From JAISDD01 sp031553935 (GTDB lineage Bacteria; Bacillota; Syntrophomonadia; Syntrophomonadales; Syntrophomonadaceae), in assembly GCA_031553935.1 (NCBI GenBank), contig JAVBKS010000018.1, positions 1 to 64,000 on the forward strand: DNA of 64,000 nucleotides, read 5' to 3'. The notes under the pieces are model-generated. The model made no database searches. It saw only the letters and a program-made list of their open reading frames with translations, and was not told where the DNA came from. Below are positions 8,996 through 17,576 of this stretch, piece by piece. Position 1 is the first letter of the stretch. Each line of letters opens with the position of its first letter. The translations under genes and the position numbers were made by a program.

Positions 8996-10150
8996 TTATT
9001 CAATAATTATGATGTCGGAGTTTTCAGCGCTTCTATATTTTTCTAGAAGTTGTTCAAAACTTAAGCTCTCGAAATCAATTACGGCAATGCTATTCTCCAG
9101 TCGCAGTTCTTCCGCCTTGGCAAGCATCTTAACATAATCACTGCCACCAATAATATATCTTTTTTTCGCCGGAGCCTGTTTAGGCATAACTAGTGCCAAC
9201 CGGTCCAGCCCAGCAGCAAATCCAACAGCTGGTGCTGAAAAGCCGAATTGTTCCAATAAATTGTCGTAACGCCCGCCGCCCAGCAAACCATAACCCAAAT
9301 CAGGGGAGTACCCCTCAAAAACAATCCCCGAATAATATTCCAAACCACGCAATACTCCCATATCAATTACAATATGTTCTGCAACTCCTGATTGTTTTAA
9401 GGCCTCATATACCTGTTCCAGCTTGGTTACCGCATCTACTCCTAACATAGTTTTGTTGAGATAAGGCAGTTTTTCTATTATTTCCATGCCCCCGTGAAGA
9501 ATTGGAAGCTTGGCAATTGTTTCTTTGATCTCGTCTGCAATAGCCATTTTTTCAAGAACACTATGCAGCTCTACTAAATCTTTTCTTTCTACTAAGTCTC
9601 TAATCTGGGATTTCTGTTCTAAAGTAATTTCATCTCTATTGATAAAGCTATTAAAAATTCCAATATGATTAAGGCTTATCTTAAAATCTCTTAGTCCAAT
9701 CGCCCACAATGACTTTACTGCCAAACTGATAACCTCAGCATCTGCCCAAGGCCCAGATGCCCCTATCAATTCAATACCTACTTGCCAAAACTCTCTGTAA
9801 TTTGCCAAATGAGGGTTGACATGCCTAAATACATTAGCAATATAGAAAAGCCGTTGCGGAAATACTTCATTTTGCAAATGGGTTGCTGTCAGTCTTGCAA
9901 TTGGAACCGTCATTTCCGGTCGCAGGGTAAGAATTCCGCCTTCGCGGTCGGTTAACAAAAATAGGTCTTTTCGTATATTGCGCCCGGTTCCGCCTTCAAT
10001 TACTTCTAACCCCTCCAAGGTAGGGGTTACAACTTCGGTATATCCATTATTGGTTAACAAATCAATAAATTTGTTTTCAATCTCACGCTTAATGTTTACT
10101 TCTTGCGGCAGAAAATCCCGCAAACCTTTAGGAATCTGAAGTTTGTTCAC
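8996..10150 (-). CDS. hisZ: ATP phosphoribosyltransferase regulatory subunit HisZ
   Basis: A histidyl-tRNA-synthetase-like protein that partners short HisG and carries histidine feedback control. I choose a GTG start at 10150 (then NKLQIPKGLRDFLPQEV, 384 residues) rather than an ATG 15 bases upstream, because AGGTGG sits 6 bases before the GTG. Class II synthetase motifs are recognisable (TPTLEG, LRPEMTVPIARL, GGRYDNLLEQFG), while the anticodon-binding domain of true HisRS is absent. It overlaps the yerC stop by 23 bases. Confidence 0.94.
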   Translation of the reverse strand: MNKLQIPKGLRDFLPQEVNIKREIENKFIDLLTNNGYTEVVTPTLEGLEVIEGGTGRNIRKDLFLLTDREGGILTLRPEMTVPIARLTATHLQNEVFPQRLFYIANVFRHVNPHLANYREFWQVGIELIGASGPWADAEVISLAVKSLWAIGLRDFKISLNHIGIFNSFINRDEITLEQKSQIRDLVERKDLVELHSVLEKMAIADEIKETIAKLPILHGGMEIIEKLPYLNKTMLGVDAVTKLEQVYEALKQSGVAEHIVIDMGVLRGLEYYSGIVFEGYSPDLGYGLLGGGRYDNLLEQFGFSAPAVGFAAGLDRLALVMPKQAPAKKRYIIGGSDYVKMLAKAEELRLENSIAVIDFESLSFEQLLEKYRSAENSDIIIIE

Positions 10151-10451
10151 TAACAACCACCTCATTTAGTTTTTTCAATACGCTTTGGTAACCATCAGCA
10201 CCATAATGCAGGCATCTTTTAACTCTGCTGATGGTCGTAGTGCTAGCCCCCGTCAAAGATACAATACTGTTATAGGTTGCATTTTCGTTAAGAAGTCGTG
10301 CAACGGCGATTCTCTGAGCTAATGCTTTTATCTCCGCAATCGTACAAAGATCATCGAGTAAACGCTTAGCTTCATCCTCGTCCTCAACTGCTAATATGGC
10401 TTTCACCAGAATATCGGTAGCTTCATCTTCCCAAACTGGATTAAATGTCAT
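10128..10451 (-). CDS. yerC: TrpR-like DNA-binding protein, YerC/YecD family (possible his regulator)
   Basis: 107 residues from an ATG at 10451 preceded by GAGGTGG. The protein is all-helical with a TrpR-type helix-turn-helix around YNSIVSLTGASTTTISRVKRCL. YerC-family proteins in Firmicutes are known in comparative genomics as likely histidine-responsive regulators; its position directly before hisZ agrees with that. What it binds here is not visible: I did not find a clear operator, and the his genes share a continuous run with purine genes. Repression from an internal promoter upstream of yerC is a guess. Confidence 0.85.
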   Translation of the reverse strand: MTFNPVWEDEATDILVKAILAVEDEDEAKRLLDDLCTIAEIKALAQRIAVARLLNENATYNSIVSLTGASTTTISRVKRCLHYGADGYQSVLKKLNEVVVSEQTSDS

Positions 10452-10467
10452 TTTCCACCTCTTGGCT

Positions 10468-11130
10468 CTATAACATGCGATTTTCATTGATTATAAGCTC
10501 AAATTCACAATTCAAATAACGTGCCGAACGTTTGCACATCAGCATTTTAGTAAGAAAAATTTCGAAATATTCCATGACTGAGCACACATTAATGTCAATC
10601 TGGATTTTTAAAATAATGAGCAGTTTTTCTGTATCGACACTTAGGCAGGATTCAAAAACTGCATAGTTAACTCGATCTCTAGCTGTAAAGGTAGCAAAAT
10701 CTGTTTTCCGTACTCTTGACCTATGCACATCCGACTTGTCGGCTAAGATCAAGGCGGCGGCTACATTATGAATAGGCTTTCCCTGGGCATGCTCCTCATG
10801 ATTACCAATTGCCCCCATGATGATAGCAATCTCGACCGGGTCCATTTTTAAATCAAGCAAAATGGAAAAAACCATGATAGCTCCAGATAACCCATGTCCA
10901 TATCTATTAATTAGATTTCCAATATCATGAAGGTATCCAGCGATCGCCGCTAATTCTACATCTCTAGCTGGGTATCCCAATCGGGAAATAATTTCAGCAC
11001 ACAAATCGGATACCTTTTCGGCATGCTTTAAATCGTGTTCAATTGCCCCGATATTTCCAATATATCTGTTTCCAATTAACATATAGTCTTTTATCGCACT
11101 ATTAGCTTTGATCTCTTGGATCGTGACCAC
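10468..11130 (-). CDS. HD-domain phosphohydrolase-like protein
   Basis: 220 residues, GTG start with AGGAGA 6 bases upstream. The HD-domain metal motif is visible in order: His in EHDLKHAEKVSDL (about residue 32), the HD pair in AAIAGYLHDIGNL (about 68-69), His in RYGHGLSGA, and GNHEEH (about 109). The C-terminal 90 residues are less conserved. HD proteins hydrolyse nucleotides or phosphoesters; the substrate here is unknown. It lies 14 bases after the TPR-like gene and 16 before yerC, so it is co-transcribed with nucleotide and histidine genes. A role in nucleotide housekeeping is inferred from context only. Confidence 0.8.
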   Translation of the reverse strand: MVTIQEIKANSAIKDYMLIGNRYIGNIGAIEHDLKHAEKVSDLCAEIISRLGYPARDVELAAIAGYLHDIGNLINRYGHGLSGAIMVFSILLDLKMDPVEIAIIMGAIGNHEEHAQGKPIHNVAAALILADKSDVHRSRVRKTDFATFTARDRVNYAVFESCLSVDTEKLLIILKIQIDINVCSVMEYFEIFLTKMLMCKRSARYLNCEFELIINENRML

Positions 11131-11144
11131 AAAAATTCTCCTCT

Positions 11145-11627
11145 TTATGGTATTTTTATTTCCCTGGCTGCTTGCCCGGCTCTGGTATTGCGGGGAATTA
11201 GCTTGAGAATTCGTTCAGCCTCTGCGTAATCACCTTTTTCGATCAGCTGTTTGGCTTGATCCAAATTAATGGAAGCATTTCTTTCATTATTAAGTACAGC
11301 CATCCGCTTTTCAAATTCCTGAAGCTCTCCTTTTACCTCTAGTTCCTTAAATCTATTTTCAGCCGCCTCATATTTGCCCTCTGCAACTAAACTGATCCCA
11401 TCACGAACAATGCTTTTCGTAGCTACTCGCTCCGGTAAAGTGAGAACCCGAGAAATATAGAAACCGCAAAATAAGAGCATTAGCATAACCGCAATAATCC
11501 ATGGCAGTGAATACTTGGTTCTGCGCTTAGCGTACCCAAAGATAAATATTACCGGCAACGCGATCATAAACGTTGTTTTGATAAACTCTAAAACCAATGC
11601 GCCGAAACTGCCACTTAAACTTCCCAT
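11145..11627 (-). CDS. Small membrane protein with TPR-like C-terminal region
   Basis: 160 residues. Two hydrophobic segments (about 10-30 and 43-60) are followed by a soluble helical region with two tetratricopeptide-like helix pairs (GISLVAEGKYEAAENRFKEL and AKQLIEKGDYAEAERILKLI). GGGAG lies 9 bases before the ATG. It is 4 bases from purD upstream and 14 from the HD-protein gene downstream, tying the purine genes to the histidine genes. Function unknown; I do not recognise a named family. Confidence 0.75.
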   Translation of the reverse strand: MGSLSGSFGALVLEFIKTTFMIALPVIFIFGYAKRRTKYSLPWIIAVMLMLLFCGFYISRVLTLPERVATKSIVRDGISLVAEGKYEAAENRFKELEVKGELQEFEKRMAVLNNERNASINLDQAKQLIEKGDYAEAERILKLIPRNTRAGQAAREIKIP

Positions 11628-11631
11628 CTAT

Positions 11632-12933
11632 TTAAGCTCCCGTCATGGTTTCGCGAGCAATCGCTCTTGCACCAATATCTTTGCGATAGTGCATATCTTT
11701 GAATACAATTTTCGGTATCTGGGCGTAGGCTTTTTCAGCTGCATCTTTAAGGCTTGAGCCTCGGCTAACAACCGAAAAAACACGGCCTCCATTAGTTACT
11801 AGCTGGCCATTATCGTACTTGGTAGCGGCATGAAATACCTGAACATTGGAATCAACCTCATTTAGCCCGCTGACCAGAAGCCCTTTTGCAAATAAATCGG
11901 GATATCCACCTGAAGCTAAAACTACTCCCAGACAGCTGCCTTCATATATCTCAAGGTCTATCCCCGCAAATGACTCACATTTGCTGGCTGCGAGCAAAAC
12001 TGGATAAAGATCGCTTTTTAGCATAGGCATTAATACTTGGGTTTCCGGATCGCCAAAACGAGCATTAAACTCAAGCACTTTAGGTCCGTCAGCTGTCAGC
12101 ATCAAGCCAGCATAGAGAACCCCCTGATAAGGGCATCCTTCCAGCTCCATTGCCTTAATAACCGGCATGATAATTTCACTTTCCACCCGTTCCTTAATTT
12201 CCTTGGTGAAAAAAGGAGGATTTACATAGGCTCCCATCCCTCCGGTATTCGGACCCTTGTCTTGATCAAATATTCTTTTGTGATCTTGAGCCGACATTAT
12301 ACTAATATATTCTGAACCGTTACAAATTACGAAATAACTTACTTCTTCCCCAGTCATGAATTCTTCTATTACTACCTTGTTGCCAGCCCCGCCAAATGTT
12401 TTATCAATCAGCATGCTATTTAAAGCTGTTTCAGCTTCTTCAGTATCATTAGCAATAATCACACCCTTGCCGGCAGCTAAACCATCAGCCTTAACAACTA
12501 CTGGTTTATTTTGGTCAGTATAGGTGTGTGCATACTTTCTCGCCTCATCAATTGAAGTAAATACTTCAAATTCTGCTGTAGGAATGCCATATTTCTTGAA
12601 CAATTGTTTAGCGAAGGCTTTACTGCTCTCAATCTGAGCAGCTGCAGCGGTCGGACCAAAAATATTCAAACCTGCGGTTCTGAAACGGTCTACAATTCCT
12701 TTGGTCAATGGAACCTCAGGACCAACAACTGTTAGATCAATATCATTTTCAAGCGCCCACTTAAGCAGCGCATCGATATCGTCTACCGCAATATCAATAC
12801 AAGTAGCAGCCGAAGCTATCCCTGGATTACCCGGGGCTGCATAAAGACTCATAATTTCAGGGCTCTGGGATAGTTTCCAAGCTATTGCATGTTCTCTAGC
12901 ACCTTGCCCAATAATCAATACTTTGTTACCCAT
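11632..12933 (-). CDS. purD: Phosphoribosylamine-glycine ligase PurD
   Basis: 433 residues, ATP-grasp ligase joining glycine to phosphoribosylamine. It starts KVLIIGQGAREHAIAWKLS as the family does, with the ATP-grasp loop PVVVKADGLAAGKGV and metal-binding LEFNARFGDPETQVLMP. A GGGAGG-type site precedes the ATG. Last purine gene in the block. Confidence 0.97.
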   Translation of the reverse strand: MGNKVLIIGQGAREHAIAWKLSQSPEIMSLYAAPGNPGIASAATCIDIAVDDIDALLKWALENDIDLTVVGPEVPLTKGIVDRFRTAGLNIFGPTAAAAQIESSKAFAKQLFKKYGIPTAEFEVFTSIDEARKYAHTYTDQNKPVVVKADGLAAGKGVIIANDTEEAETALNSMLIDKTFGGAGNKVVIEEFMTGEEVSYFVICNGSEYISIMSAQDHKRIFDQDKGPNTGGMGAYVNPPFFTKEIKERVESEIIMPVIKAMELEGCPYQGVLYAGLMLTADGPKVLEFNARFGDPETQVLMPMLKSDLYPVLLAASKCESFAGIDLEIYEGSCLGVVLASGGYPDLFAKGLLVSGLNEVDSNVQVFHAATKYDNGQLVTNGGRVFSVVSRGSSLKDAAEKAYAQIPKIVFKDMHYRKDIGARAIARETMTGA

Positions 12934-12966
12934 TAGGACCTCCCGAATAATGTTTTAATGTAGCTG

Positions 12967-14487
12967 TTAATGCTTAAAATGGCGAACCCCGGTAAATATC
13001 ATGGCAATACCTAAACGGTCACATGCCTCAATGCTTTCTTGGTCACGCACTGAGCCGCCCGGCTGAATAATGGCTTTAATTCCATATTGCCCTGCCAGTT
13101 CCACAGTATCCGCAAATGGAAAAAACGCATCGGATGCCAGAACCGCATCATATGCCTTTTCCCTTGCTTGCTCTAAGGCAATTTTAGCCGCCCCTACTCT
13201 ATTCATCTGACCAGCACCGATTCCAATTGTCATACCGTCTTTTACGATCGCTATAGCATTCGATTTTACATGCTTCACTACTTTCCAAGCCAAGCGCAAA
13301 TCATTCATCATTGATAACTCAGCCTGCTCGATTGTTACTTGCTGCCAGGAGTTTTCATCTTCTGAAACAATATCCGCATCTTGGATCAATAAGCCTCCAT
13401 TTATTGAGCGAAAATCCCTGGAGATCTGCTGCTCTTTTTCCATCTTTAATAACCGTAAGTTCTTTTTGCTCTTTAATACTTCCAGCGCCTCAGAATCAAA
13501 ATCAGGAGCTAAAACTATTTCCAAAAATGGCTCCTTAAGTTTTTGCGCCGTTGCTAAGTCAATTTTTTCGTTAAACGCAATAACTCCTCCATATGCTGAG
13601 ACCGGGTCACAACTCCACGCTTTGTCAAATGCCAGACTAAGGTTATCTGCCACTGCCGTCCCGCATGGATTAGTGTGCTTAATAATGACACAGCATGGCT
13701 CTGAGAATTCTTGCACTAAATTCCACGCTGCTTCGCCATCAAAAATATTGTTATACGACAGTTCTTTTCCGTTTAGCTGCTCAGCTTGGGAAAGTCCGGC
13801 TTTGGCCGAATCACTTTTGTAAAAACCAGCATTTTGATGTGGATTTTCCCCATAACGGAGTTCATAAACTTTGCGTCCGCAAATGAAAACATGTTCCGGG
13901 AATATCTCTCCTGCTTTTTGGCTCAGATAAGAACTAATCATCGCATCGTAAGCCGCTGTATGACTAAACGCCTTTTGGGCAAGCTGCAGTCTTTTATCAT
14001 AGCTCAAGTCGTTATTATTCTTGAGACCGGCAATAATATCCTCATAGGAATCCGGATTCACCACCACGACAACATTTTGGAAATTCTTGGCCGCAGAACG
14101 AATCATACTGGGACCACCAATATCGATGTTCTCAATAGCTTCCGCCATACTTACTCCTGGCCTTGCAATGGTAGCAGCAAAAGGATAAAGGTTAACAACT
14201 ACCATATCAATAAACTCTATACCAAATTCGCGAATTTGCTCGATATGTTTTTCTTCCCGCAATGCTAAAATTCCACCGTGGATTTTCGGATGAAGCGTCT
14301 TGACGCGACCATCGAGGATCTCCGGAAATTCAGTAATTTCGCTTACTTTTTTCACTTTGACCCCAGAATTAATTAAAGTATCAAATGTTCCCCCGGTTGA
14401 AATTAATTCATAATCAAGTCTGATTAACTCTTGGGCGAACTCGACTATTCCTGTTTTATCGGAAACACTTATTAGCGCTCGTTTCAT
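12967..14487 (-). CDS. purH: Bifunctional AICAR formyltransferase / IMP cyclohydrolase PurH
   Basis: 506 residues from the ATG at 14487 (MKRALISVSDKTGIVEFA), chosen over an upstream alternative because AGGAGG lies 6 bases before it. The N-terminal IMP cyclohydrolase domain has RVKTLHPKIHGG; the C-terminal formyltransferase domain has VIIKHTNPCGTAVA and ASDAFFPFADTVE. It also re-uses AICAR released by HisHF, a metabolic link between the two halves of this block. It overlaps the purN 3' end by 32 bases. Confidence 0.97.
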   Translation of the reverse strand: MKRALISVSDKTGIVEFAQELIRLDYELISTGGTFDTLINSGVKVKKVSEITEFPEILDGRVKTLHPKIHGGILALREEKHIEQIREFGIEFIDMVVVNLYPFAATIARPGVSMAEAIENIDIGGPSMIRSAAKNFQNVVVVVNPDSYEDIIAGLKNNNDLSYDKRLQLAQKAFSHTAAYDAMISSYLSQKAGEIFPEHVFICGRKVYELRYGENPHQNAGFYKSDSAKAGLSQAEQLNGKELSYNNIFDGEAAWNLVQEFSEPCCVIIKHTNPCGTAVADNLSLAFDKAWSCDPVSAYGGVIAFNEKIDLATAQKLKEPFLEIVLAPDFDSEALEVLKSKKNLRLLKMEKEQQISRDFRSINGGLLIQDADIVSEDENSWQQVTIEQAELSMMNDLRLAWKVVKHVKSNAIAIVKDGMTIGIGAGQMNRVGAAKIALEQAREKAYDAVLASDAFFPFADTVELAGQYGIKAIIQPGGSVRDQESIEACDRLGIAMIFTGVRHFKH

Positions 14488-15130
14488 AATAATCCTCCTG
14501 ATTATCAGCAATAATTACTCTTTTGTTATCAATATAAACTCTTCCCTCAGCAAAAAGTTTTATCACTTGCCAATATATCTCATGCTCTTTAACCCTTATT
14601 CTCGCTGCCAAAGAGTTTTCATCATCATCTTGCTTAACTGGAACCACTGCCTGCATGATTATCGGCCCGGTGTCCATGCCGCGATCTACAATATGTACTG
14701 TACATCCGCTATACCTAACTCCCTCTTCTATGGCCTGTCTTTGGGCATGCAATCCTCTAAATGAAGGAAGCAATGATGGATGAATGTTGATCACTTTTAA
14801 AGGAAAAGCATCTAGAAAATCACTGCTTACTAATCGCATATAACCGGCTAAAACTACAAGATCCACCTTAAAATCTATTAATGTAGATATTAATTTCATT
14901 TCATATTGTTGAGAATTACTAAAACTACTGGGAATAAAATTATACGCGGGAATATTCAGTTTGGTGGCTTTATAGAGAATTGGCGCCTCTGGTTGGTCAG
15001 AAATAATTACCACGATTTCTGCCTCTAAATCCCGCCTTGCGATAGCTGCTGCAATAGCTTCGCAGTTGCTCCCTTGTCCTGAAGCTAAAACTGCTAGTCT
15101 TAAGCGCTTAGGCTCAAATACTCTAATCAC
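14456..15130 (-). CDS. purN: Phosphoribosylglycinamide formyltransferase PurN
   Basis: 224 residues, slightly longer than the usual 190-210 because of a C-terminal tail that runs into purH. 10-formyl-THF-dependent GAR transformylase. Motifs: LAVLASGQGSNCEAI at the N-terminus, INIHPSLLPSFRG with the catalytic His and Ser region, and GCTVHIVDRGMDTGPII. The GTG start overlaps the purM stop as GTGA. Confidence 0.96.
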   Translation of the reverse strand: MIRVFEPKRLRLAVLASGQGSNCEAIAAAIARRDLEAEIVVIISDQPEAPILYKATKLNIPAYNFIPSSFSNSQQYEMKLISTLIDFKVDLVVLAGYMRLVSSDFLDAFPLKVINIHPSLLPSFRGLHAQRQAIEEGVRYSGCTVHIVDRGMDTGPIIMQAVVPVKQDDDENSLAARIRVKEHEIYWQVIKLFAEGRVYIDNKRVIIADNQEDYYETSANKCFR

Positions 15131-16161
15131 TTCAGCTGTACTCCCTTACTCTCAGCATTAATACTACCAATTATTATAGGCTTTTCCCCTTGACTACGCA
15201 AGCACTCTACAGCTTTATCTTGATAAAGCGAGCTGACAACTACGATAAATCCTATTCCCATGTTAAAAGTTTTATACATATCATTATCAGCAATTGTGCC
15301 AAGTTCTTGTATCATCGTGAAAACTGGAAGTTTTGGCAAACTCCTTTTTTCGATTTCGGCGCCAACCGATTCCGGTAAAACTCTAATTAGATTCTCTTCT
15401 ATCCCGCCCCCGGTAATATGAGCCATCCCTTTAACCGGGACTGACGACATCAGTGCAAGAATCTCCTTAACATAAATTTTAGTAGGCTTCATTAGCTCCT
15501 CTCCAAGTGTCATTCCGAATTCGTCAATAAATCTTTCCAAAGGATAATTTACATGATCAAAAAAAACTTTTCTGGCTAATGAAAAACCATTAGAATGTAA
15601 ACCACTTGAAGGTAACCCGATCAACACATCTCCAGGCTTAATATCAGCCCCTGTTATTAAATCAGATTTTTCGGCGACTCCAACTGCGAAACCGGCTAAA
15701 TCATACTCATCGATCGCATACATACCCGGCATCTCAGCAGTTTCCCCTCCAATCAGCGCGCACCCAGCTTGTATACAACCACTGCTTACGCCTTTAACGA
15801 TACTCTCAACCAAGTCTGGCCTTAGTTTCCCTAAAGCAATATAATCCAAGAAAAACAGGGGCTCCGCTCCGCAAACCAAAATATCGTTCACACACATAGC
15901 CACTAAATCTATTCCAACGGTATCATGAATCCCCATTTTTTGTGCAATTAATAGCTTGGTTCCAACTCCATCTGTTCCAGATACTAACACTGGTTGCCGA
16001 TATTTTTTTGTATCTAGCTCGAATAGTCCGGCGAAAGAGCCCAGCTCAGATAACACTTCGCTTCTTTTCGTGGAGCTCACCCATTTTTTTATCATATTGA
16101 CAGATTGATTAGCAGAATCAATGTCAACTCCAGCTGCCTTATAGTCCAAACCTTTTTTCAT
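15127..16161 (-). CDS. purM: Phosphoribosylformylglycinamidine cyclo-ligase PurM
   Basis: 344 residues from the ATG at 16161, which has AGGAGG 7 bases upstream; an in-frame ATG 21 bases earlier overlaps the purF stop but has a poorer site. AIR synthetase, ATP-dependent ring closure of FGAM. Family motifs include VSGTDGVGTKLLIAQ, DLVAMCVNDILVCGAEPLFF, GGETAEMPGMY and MAHITGGGIEENL. Confidence 0.96.
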   Translation of the reverse strand: MKKGLDYKAAGVDIDSANQSVNMIKKWVSSTKRSEVLSELGSFAGLFELDTKKYRQPVLVSGTDGVGTKLLIAQKMGIHDTVGIDLVAMCVNDILVCGAEPLFFLDYIALGKLRPDLVESIVKGVSSGCIQAGCALIGGETAEMPGMYAIDEYDLAGFAVGVAEKSDLITGADIKPGDVLIGLPSSGLHSNGFSLARKVFFDHVNYPLERFIDEFGMTLGEELMKPTKIYVKEILALMSSVPVKGMAHITGGGIEENLIRVLPESVGAEIEKRSLPKLPVFTMIQELGTIADNDMYKTFNMGIGFIVVVSSLYQDKAVECLRSQGEKPIIIGSINAESKGVQLK

Positions 16162-16178
16162 TCCGGCTCCTCCTATAG

Positions 16179-17576
16179 TCATTCTATACTTTCCGGCTCA
16201 ATAGGGTATTGACCACTGAAACAAGCTGTGCAAAAGTTTCTCTCATCACTATTCATACATTTCAACATTCCTTCTTTAGTAATATATTGCAAACTATCAA
16301 CTCCGATAAAATTAGCGATTTCATTCTCGCTCATGGTATTTGCTATCAATTCCTCTCTCCTTGAGGTATCAATTCCGTAATAACAAGGATACTTCGTAGG
16401 CGGTGAGGCAACGGCCATATGAACCTCAGTTGCACCTGCTTCTCGTAACATCTGAACAATCTGCTTACTCGTCGTTCCTCTGACTATTGAATCATCAACC
16501 ATCACAATCCGCTTGCCTTGAACAATTTCCTTGATGGGATTAAGTTTCAAACGGACCCCTAGTTCGCGCAAAGCTTGGCTGGGAATAATAAACGTTCTGC
16601 CAACATATCGGTTCTTCATTAACCCTTCTTCGAAAGGAAGGCGGGCTTGCTCAGCAAAACCCATTGCCGATGGGGTTCCAGAATCCGGTACTGATATTAC
16701 TAAATCCGCATCGATTTGATGCTCACGGGCTAGTTGTCTTCCCAATTCTTTTCTAGCCATATATACATTAGTGCCATCTATAGTACTATCAGGGCGAGCA
16801 AAATAGATGTATTCAAAAATACAATGAGCATGCTGGGTTGATTCCAGTGCTTGCCTAGCACGGTAACCGTCTTTATCAACAATAATCACTTCCCCCGGCT
16901 TGACATCACGGATAAATTTTGCTCCCAGGGTATTAAGAGACGCCGATTCTGATGCTAATATATAGTTTCCCCGAAGTTCTCCTATGCAAAGTGGTCTTAT
17001 CCCCATGGGGTCTCTAAATCCCAACAAACAATCTTCGGTTAGAATCACTGCCGCAAACGCTCCTTTCATTTCCGGCAAACACTTGACCAAAGCTTCTTCC
17101 ATCGAAACCTGAGAATTACGTGACAAAACATTAGCCATTAACTCTGCATCAGTTGTAGTTTGAAAAACCGCGCCCTCAGCAGAAAGCTTCTTATTTAACT
17201 CAACTGAATTCGTTAGATTACCGTTGCATGCTATACTCATCATTCCTTGGCGATAATGAAAAAGCATGGGCTGCGCATCGATTAGAGCTGGAAAACCCGT
17301 TGTTGAATAACGCACATGTCCAATAGCAATGTTTCCTTTTAGAGCATTTAGCCTCTTCATATTAAGCGCGTCAGTAGTTAAACCTAAGCCCTTGTGCAAT
17401 TCTATTTTGTGTCCATCCGCAACTGCTATGCCTGCGCTCTCTTGACCGCGATGTTGGAGGGCATAAATACCGAAAAAGGTAGTTTTGGCCGCATCGAATC
17501 CATCATCCAGATTGTTTAAATATATACCAAATACACCACATTCGTCGTGGAATTTTTCTTCTATTTCATTATGCAT
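16179..17576 (-). CDS. purF: Amidophosphoribosyltransferase PurF
   Basis: 465 residues from the ATG at 17576 (AAGGAG 8 bases upstream). First step of purine synthesis: PRPP plus glutamine gives phosphoribosylamine. A short propeptide precedes the N-terminal nucleophile Cys in DECGVFGIYLN. The PRPP-binding motif is IVMVDDSIVRGTTS. Cysteines in YPCYYGIDTS and NFCTACFSGQYP suggest the Bacillus-type 4Fe-4S form. It overlaps the purL end by 16 bases. Confidence 0.97.
   Translation of the reverse strand: MHNEIEEKFHDECGVFGIYLNNLDDGFDAAKTTFFGIYALQHRGQESAGIAVADGHKIELHKGLGLTTDALNMKRLNALKGNIAIGHVRYSTTGFPALIDAQPMLFHYRQGMMSIACNGNLTNSVELNKKLSAEGAVFQTTTDAELMANVLSRNSQVSMEEALVKCLPEMKGAFAAVILTEDCLLGFRDPMGIRPLCIGELRGNYILASESASLNTLGAKFIRDVKPGEVIIVDKDGYRARQALESTQHAHCIFEYIYFARPDSTIDGTNVYMARKELGRQLAREHQIDADLVISVPDSGTPSAMGFAEQARLPFEEGLMKNRYVGRTFIIPSQALRELGVRLKLNPIKEIVQGKRIVMVDDSIVRGTTSKQIVQMLREAGATEVHMAVASPPTKYPCYYGIDTSRREELIANTMSENEIANFIGVDSLQYITKEGMLKCMNSDERNFCTACFSGQYPIEPESIE

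Noticed and set aside
8996..10150. Histidyl-tRNA synthetase hisS
   Set aside because: No anticodon-binding domain, and it stands directly before short-form hisG; this is HisZ.
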